Shown in pieces: positions 32,167 through 36,158 of a DNA stretch of 36,158 bases. Each line of letters starts with the position of its first letter. Within the stretch, counting starts at the first letter, position 1. Source of the DNA: an uncultured Prevotella sp. (GTDB lineage: Bacteria > Bacteroidota > Bacteroidia > Bacteroidales > Bacteroidaceae); assembly GCA_944321645.1 (NCBI GenBank), contig CALUMB010000023.1, positions 1 to 36,158 on the forward strand, written 5' to 3'. The notes under the pieces were generated by a model, which was given only the letters and a program-made list of their open reading frames with translations, did not search any database and had not been told where the DNA came from. The translations under genes were made by a program, and so were the position numbers.

Positions 32167-32870
32167 AGGCCCTCCATGTCTATCTTGCCCTCGTATATTG
32201 CTTTGCCGAAAACCACGGCGGGTATGCCGTTGCGGGCCAGCTCGTGTATGTCTTCCTCGCCTGCGACCCCACCGCTCGCTATCAGGTGCAGGGTGGGGTG
32301 GGCTTCCATTATGCCTTTGTAGAGTTCCGTGGCCGGGCCGGCGAGCATCCCGTCTTTGGAAATGTCGGTACACAGCACGTTCCTCGCGCCGTGGCCTACA
32401 TAGAAGTCGAGGAAGTCGCTAAGGCCGATGGCCGACTCTTCTGTCCAGCCGTGTATGGCAATCTTGCCGTTGCTCACGTCGGCTCCGAGTATTATCCTGT
32501 CTCCGCCGTATTTCCCAATCCACTCTATGCACTTTGCCCTGTCCGTCACCGACACCGACCCTATCGTGGCCATGGCCGCGCCGTTGTCAAACACTTGCTC
32601 GATGTCGGCGTCTGTCTTTATCCCCCCGCCGAAGTCTATCGCCAGGCTTGTGCTCCCGGCAATGGCCTTTAGGGTGGCAATGTTTACGATGTGGCCGGCC
32701 CTTGCCCCGTCTAAGTCTACGAGGTGCAGCCTCTTGTAGCCAATCTCCTCGAAGCGCCTTGCCATCGAGGCGGGGTCGTCGCCGTAGACGGTCTTCTGCG
32801 CGAAGTCGCCTTTGGTCAGCCTCACGCACTTGCCGTCCATTATGTCTATTGCTGGTATCAGCTCTATCAT
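32145..32870 (-). CDS. hisA: ProFAR isomerase HisA
   Basis: The 241-residue (beta/alpha)8 barrel isomerises ProFAR to PRFAR (Amadori rearrangement). It starts [18 protein letters not shown], with Asp9 as the first catalytic residue; other expected residues are Asp131 in ILGADVSNG and Asp169 in [10 protein letters not shown]. Phosphate loops are [11 protein letters not shown] (80-90) and [11 protein letters not shown]. The gene overlaps hisH upstream by ATGA (32867-32870) and hisF downstream by 22 bp, so the three subunits are made in a coupled fashion. Sequence similarity with HisF reflects the known common ancestry of the two barrels. Confidence 0.96.
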   Translation of the reverse strand: MIELIPAIDIMDGKCVRLTKGDFAQKTVYGDDPASMARRFEEIGYKRLHLVDLDGARAGHIVNIATLKAIAGSTSLAIDFGGGIKTDADIEQVFDNGAAMATIGSVSVTDRAKCIEWIGKYGGDRIILGADVSNGKIAIHGWTEESAIGLSDFLDFYVGHGARNVLCTDISKDGMLAGPATELYKGIMEAHPTLHLIASGGVAGEEDIHELARNGIPAVVFGKAIYEGKIDMEGLWHWQNA

Positions 32871-33460
32871 AGGCTAAGGAAGTTTTTCAGTATTCTTTCG
32901 CCCACGCTCCCGCTTTTTTCCGGGTGGAACTGCGTCGCGTAGAAGTTGTCTTTGCCTAAGGCCGCGCTGTAAGGCAGTATGTGTTCCGACGTGGCGATGG
33001 TCTCTGCGCACACCGGCACGTAATAGCTGTGTACGAAATACACGTAGTCGCCCTCGGCCACGCCGTCGAAGAGCCTCGACTTCAGGCCCGTCAGGGCGTT
33101 CCAGCCCATGGCCGGCACTTTGTCTTCGTGGCGCGCGGGCCTGAACAGCCTCACGTCGGCGTCGAACACGCCGAGGCACTCCGTCCCGCCGCCCTCTTCC
33201 GAGCTCTTGCAGAGCAGCTGCTGGCCTATGCAGATGCCGAGCACGGGCTGCCGCAGGCTTTTTATCACACGGTCAAGCCCGTGCTCCCTAAGGTAGGCCA
33301 TGGTGCTGCTCGCCTCGCCCTGGCCGGGGAATATCACCTTGTCGGCGCTTGCCAGCTCTTTGGCGGAGTCGGTAATCTGCGGCTCGATGCCGAGCCTACG
33401 CAGCGCGTTCACCACCGAGAGCACGTTGCCAGCGTTGTATTTTACTATCGCAACTCTCAT
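32867..33460 (-). CDS. hisH: Imidazole glycerol phosphate synthase subunit HisH
   Basis: The 197-residue class I glutamine amidotransferase supplies ammonia to HisF. The catalytic triad is complete: Cys77 in LGICIGQQLL, and His179 and Glu181 in QFHPEKSG. The oxyanion-strand region PGQGEA (45-50) is also standard. The start at 33460 is chosen because it shares its A with the purU stop (TGATG), giving coupled translation, and because MRVAIVKYNAGN is the family start. It is the first his gene of the block. Confidence 0.96.
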   Translation of the reverse strand: MRVAIVKYNAGNVLSVVNALRRLGIEPQITDSAKELASADKVIFPGQGEASSTMAYLREHGLDRVIKSLRQPVLGICIGQQLLCKSSEEGGGTECLGVFDADVRLFRPARHEDKVPAMGWNALTGLKSRLFDGVAEGDYVYFVHSYYVPVCAETIATSEHILPYSAALGKDNFYATQFHPEKSGSVGERILKNFLSL

Positions 33461-34323
33461 CAGCTGAATATGATGGTCTTGTTCTTATACGTCAGCACCT
33501 TGCGCTCTATGTGCTTAGTCACGGCGCGCGAAAGCACTATCTTCTCCAGGTCGCGCCCTTTCAGCACGAGGCTCTCTGGTGTGTCTTTGTGCGTTATGCG
33601 CACCACGTCCTGCTCGATTATCGGGCCTGCGTCTAGTTCGGTGGTCACATAGTGGCTCGTCGCGCCTATTATCTTCACGCCGCGCTCCCACGCCTGGTGG
33701 TAGGGCTTGGCCCCAACGAACGCCGGCAGGAACGAGTGGTGTATATTAATAATGTGGTTGGGGTATTCGTCTATCAGCCTTTCGCTGATAATCTGCATAT
33801 ACCGGGCGAGCACGATGAACGACACCTTCTCTTTCCGCAGCAGCTCTATCTCCGCCTCTTCCACCTCGGCCTTGTTGGAGTGGTCCTTGTTTATCTTCCA
33901 TACGTAGAAAGGTATGTCGAACTGGTCGGCCACGTAGCGCAGGTTTTCGTGGTTGCTCACAATGCAGGGTATGTCCACGCACCACTCGCCGGCGTTGTAG
34001 CGTGCCAGCAGGTCGTAGAGGCAGTGGCTCATCTTGCTCACGAATATGGCCATCCGCGGCCTCACCTCGTTGAAGTAGAGGTCGAAGTTCAGCTGGTAGC
34101 GGCGCGAGTATAGCGTGTCGATATATTCCTTAATCTTCTCGCGCGGTATCAGGAAGGAGTCAAGCTCCCATTCTATCCGCATGAAGAACACCCCGTCCAG
34201 CCTGTCCACGTACTGGTCGAGGTACACAATGTTGCCTTGGTTGTCGGTTATGAACTTTGTCAGTTCGGTTATGATGCCCGGCTGGTCGGGGCAGTGCAGC
34301 AGCAAAATCGCAGTTGGCTTCAT
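33460..34323 (-). CDS. purU: Formyltetrahydrofolate deformylase
   Basis: The 287-residue enzyme hydrolyses 10-formyl-THF to THF and formate. An N-terminal ACT domain (about 1-85; AILLLHCPDQPGIITELTKF) is followed by a formyl-transferase domain with the catalytic Asn193 and His195 in NIHHSFLPAF and Asp231 in TELDAGPIIEQD. The combination ACT plus these residues distinguishes it from PurN. It is the promoter-proximal gene of the his block, with a TAACTTTG box 40 bp upstream, and its stop overlaps the hisH start. The link may be metabolic: HisF produces AICAR, which needs formyl-THF to re-enter purine synthesis, so tuning the formyl-THF pool beside his genes makes sense. This last point is inference. 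Confidence 0.94.
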   Translation of the reverse strand: MKPTAILLLHCPDQPGIITELTKFITDNQGNIVYLDQYVDRLDGVFFMRIEWELDSFLIPREKIKEYIDTLYSRRYQLNFDLYFNEVRPRMAIFVSKMSHCLYDLLARYNAGEWCVDIPCIVSNHENLRYVADQFDIPFYVWKINKDHSNKAEVEEAEIELLRKEKVSFIVLARYMQIISERLIDEYPNHIINIHHSFLPAFVGAKPYHQAWERGVKIIGATSHYVTTELDAGPIIEQDVVRITHKDTPESLVLKGRDLEKIVLSRAVTKHIERKVLTYKNKTIIFS

Positions 34324-34363
34324 CGTTCTCTCCGGTTGTTTTATCCATTGTCCAATCGTTTGG

Positions 34364-34371
34364 CAAAGTTA
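34364..34371 (-). promoter_or_regulatory. TAnnTTTG -7 box of the purU-his directon
   Basis: TAACTTTG on the minus strand (34371 to 34364), about 40 bp before the purU start. The -33 element is weak. This is the only convincing promoter box seen for the 11-gene directon. Confidence 0.6.
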
Positions 34372-34439
34372 CAAAAAATATGTCACAATCGCTTTCCATT
34401 AGCAAAAATATTGCATTTCAAACACCCATAAACATCAAA

Positions 34440-34617
34440 ATGTAATGAAACGCGAACGATTGGGAGCCATTTTATAACTGCATCGGCCTCAAATCGGGCG
34501 ATTGCTCCGGCCAAGGAGTGGCAGCCGCCGGGCGCGAGGCATCGTAACGCGCGGGCTGTGCAGGCTGGATTTGTGTGGAAGGGCCATCCATGCTGCCTTG
34601 GCTTGTCTGCTCGCGCG
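34440..34617. other. Gene-free stretch between the purU promoter and repeat copy 4
   Basis: No coding frame or RNA was recognised in this GC-rich sequence. With the promoter and repeat copy 4 it makes up the 592-bp region 34324-34915. Confidence 0.5.
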
Positions 34618-34837
34618 TTAACATTTTTAACTTAACGCTCCGCCATGCCGCGCCTCTTTGCTAACAGCCTGTAATACAACGCTTTGCTAAACGTGCCGTT
34701 TTGGCCTGCGAAATGGGCCGTTTTGGCTTGCGATTCGTGCCGTTTTGCGGCTTGAAACGGGCCGTTTCGCAATGTGGTTCCGCCCTGTGTTAAAATCGTG
34801 CGGCGCATGGCGGGCTTTTAGTTGCACTATTGCAACT
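34618..34837 (-). repeat. 220-bp dispersed intergenic element, copy 4 (inverted)
   Basis: Read on the minus strand: dyad AGTTGCAATAGTGCAACT (34837-34820); GATTTTAACACAG box; four contiguous 22-bp units at 34768-34747, 34746-34725, 34724-34703 and 34702-34681; terminal GTTAAGTTAAAAATGTTAA (34636-34618). It has the same phase as copies 1 and 2, and like copy 3 follows a gene (here the LRR gene) in the same orientation. Confidence 0.9.
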
Positions 34838-34845
34838 ATCGCAAA

Positions 34846-34878
34846 GGGGCGGAAGTGCCATTGCGACATTCCCGCCCC
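34846..34878 (-). terminator. Probable terminator of the leucine-rich-repeat gene
   Basis: GGGGCGGAA (34846-34854) pairs with TTCCCGCCCC (34869-34878) with one bulge. On the minus strand the stem is followed by a short TTTG, so termination may be weak. Confidence 0.5.
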
Positions 34879-34915
34879 CCATTTAATCGTCACTTTAGAT
34901 AATGCGTTGGCTGCT

Positions 34916-36158
34916 TTATATTGCCAGCTTTACGGTCTTGCCGTTCAGCTTCACTATGTAGACATGGCCTGCGGCCACGGGTATCGACATTGTAGCCCCC
35001 GTGGCGGTTGCCGTGCTCACGAGCCGCCCGCCCTCGTCGTAGATGCTTACAGGCTCGCCGCTCTCTGCGCCCGTCACCACGATGTTGCCACCCGTGGCGT
35101 AGACCCTCGCGTTGCTTGCGGCTGCGGCGGATATTGCCGAGCTGGTTGACTCGAAGGTTATGGCGAGTTCGGAGTTTTCGGTTATGTCAGAAATGCGCAG
35201 CTCGCCTGCCGCACCCACGGTGGAGGTTATGTCTGCGCCGTTGAGCGTGACGGAGTGCAGCTTCCAGCCTTCAGACGGCTCGACCACAAACTCGTAGGTG
35301 CTCCACCCGTCCACTTCCATCTTCATACAGCCGCCCTCGGCCTGCTTTATCGACAGGTAGACTGGCTCCGGCTCCACGTAGTTGTGGCTCCATCCCACGA
35401 CTATTGAGGTGTTGTCGCTTATGGTCAGCGTAAGCTTGTTGTCCTCTATGGCCGATACCATCTCCCTGCCGTCAACCATTACCGACGAAACCTTGTATTC
35501 TTCCGACTTAGGCACAAATTCTATTGTAAGGCTCTCGCCAACCGTTGCCGACAAATAGCCACCATTGCCAAAAGTCTTTCCGCCTGCAACGATGTTTCCA
35601 TAATTTTCGCTTGATGATATGCTTACCGAGCGCACGTTGTCAACTATGCTCGCATCCTCAACGATGTTTAGGAAGTTTTTCCAGTTTTCGGCGTTCATGT
35701 ATTTCTCTTTCGCCCCGGCAGGAACCACAAGCGTTACGTTGAGGTATTGTTGCGGGGCGAACGTATACTCTGGAATGGCAACGGGTATGGCGCCGCAAAC
35801 TGTAATCGTTTTTAACGCGGTGCATTCGGCGAACACTTCTTCTCCAATATAGATAACGCTTGCGGGGATTGTTGCTGATTCAAGGGATGAGCACATGGAA
35901 AAACTTCCATGACCTAATGTAGTCAATCCTTTAGGCAAGTTTACGTTCTTCAAATTTGAACAACCCTCAAATGCAATAGAAGATAAGATTTTTAGACTTG
36001 GAAAATTAAAGGATGTAAGAGAGCTACAGCCTGCAAAAGCTCCTCCGCCAATTAACGAAACATTTTCGCCATTTATTTCTGGTAAATCTGTATAAGGAAT
36101 ATAGCTATTTGAAATTAAATGAGTTAGAAGAATTACCTTGTTTTGGGGTAACGATTTG
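34916..36158 (-). CDS. BspA-like leucine-rich-repeat surface protein, C-terminal part (truncated by window edge)
   Basis: The minus-strand frame is open to the window end, so the N-terminus and signal peptide are missing; 413 codons are visible. The N-terminal part has LRR_5 (BspA/TpLRR) repeats of about 23 residues with C-S-S-L/C-S-N-L/C-T-A-L caps: GAFAGCSSLTSFNFPSLKIL, AFEGCSNLKNVNLPKGLTTL, SFSMCSSLESATIPASVIYI, VFAECTALKTITVCG. Then comes VPAGAKEKYMNAENWKNFLN, the usual closing segment, two beta-rich domains, and a C-terminal domain ending GHVYIVKLNGKTVKLAI, which looks like a type A T9SS sorting signal. Such proteins are displayed on the cell surface and bind host or bacterial partners. 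The upstream end is clearly AT-richer than the C-terminal part. Confidence 0.85.
   Translation of the reverse strand, partial: KSLPQNKVILLTHLISNSYIPYTDLPEINGENVSLIGGGAFAGCSSLTSFNFPSLKILSSIAFEGCSNLKNVNLPKGLTTLGHGSFSMCSSLESATIPASVIYIGEEVFAECTALKTITVCGAIPVAIPEYTFAPQQYLNVTLVVPAGAKEKYMNAENWKNFLNIVEDASIVDNVRSVSISSSENYGNIVAGGKTFGNGGYLSATVGESLTIEFVPKSEEYKVSSVMVDGREMVSAIEDNKLTLTISDNTSIVVGWSHNYVEPEPVYLSIKQAEGGCMKMEVDGWSTYEFVVEPSEGWKLHSVTLNGADITSTVGAAGELRISDITENSELAITFESTSSAISAAAASNARVYATGGNIVVTGAESGEPVSIYDEGGRLVSTATATGATMSIPVAAGHVYIVKLNGKTVKLAI

Noticed and set aside
31339-32322. 327-codon plus-strand frame across hisIE, hisF and hisA
   Set aside because: It runs antisense through three certain genes and their overlaps; no independent support.

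Overview
The window comes from a Bacteroidota chromosome, most likely order Bacteroidales (Prevotellaceae- or Muribaculaceae-like). The evidence is: repeated TAnnTTTG -7 boxes, often with a TTG/TTTG box 19-21 bp upstream; near absence of Shine-Dalgarno sequences; a Bacteroidota-type HU protein; an S16 with a long Ala/Lys/Glu tail; a tiny mS38/COX24-like basic protein beside RNase G; a DUF4923 lipocalin-like protein; a GT3-type glycogen synthase; and a BspA-like leucine-rich surface protein with a T9SS-like C-terminal domain. The sequence is moderately GC-rich. No rRNA, tRNA, CRISPR array, transposase or phage gene was seen. The genus is inference.

Layout. 1-1572: end of an exbD-exbD operon (TonB energisation) and an Lrp/AsnC regulator. 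1743-2770: a small Pro/Lys/His-rich lipoprotein and a small secreted protein on the minus strand. 2995-7267: two-gene glycogen operon (GT3 glycogen synthase, GT35 phosphorylase) closed by a strong terminator. 7431-9674 (minus): HU, mS38-like peptide, RNase G/E. 10402-15688 (plus): AraC-type HTH protein, M49 dipeptidyl peptidase III, AlkD-like protein and two glycosyltransferases. 15737-17048 (minus): rpsP and a DUF4923 protein. 17177-19582 (plus): GT2, L-rhamnose mutarotase and an esterase-like phytase-domain protein. 20308-23017 (plus): small membrane protein, lemA, TPM-domain protein and a short J-domain protein. 34323 down to 23121 (minus): an 11-gene, 11-kb directon purU-hisH-hisA-hisF-hisIE-ftsE-lysC-lysA-GT2-GT4-fbp, much of it translationally coupled. 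34916-36158 (minus): the C-terminal part of a leucine-rich-repeat surface protein.

The most interesting signal is not a gene. Four intergenic copies of a 219-220 bp element occur at 2041-2259, 9910-10129, 19613-19831 (plus) and 34618-34837 (minus). Each has the same plan: an 18-bp dyad (AGTTGCATATATGCAACT in idealised form), a TTTAACAC box (divergent in copy 1), four exactly contiguous 22-bp units starting 68-69 bp from the dyad, and a terminal GTTAAGTTAAAAATGTTAA about 63 bp after the last unit. Sequence has diverged between copies but length and phase have not. I do not recognise the family. A second candidate element, 141 bp with 12-bp inverted ends and 10-bp flanking direct repeats, lies at 20059-20221. 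Unusually long hairpins sit at 23030-23108 and 22163-22242.

How the genes work together: glycogen synthase, phosphorylase and class III FBPase point to storage and gluconeogenic carbon flow. hisH/A/F/IE, lysC/lysA and purU form an amino-acid and one-carbon block. Five glycosyltransferases scattered in three transcription units, with a rhamnose mutarotase, suggest surface glycan synthesis without a single dedicated locus.
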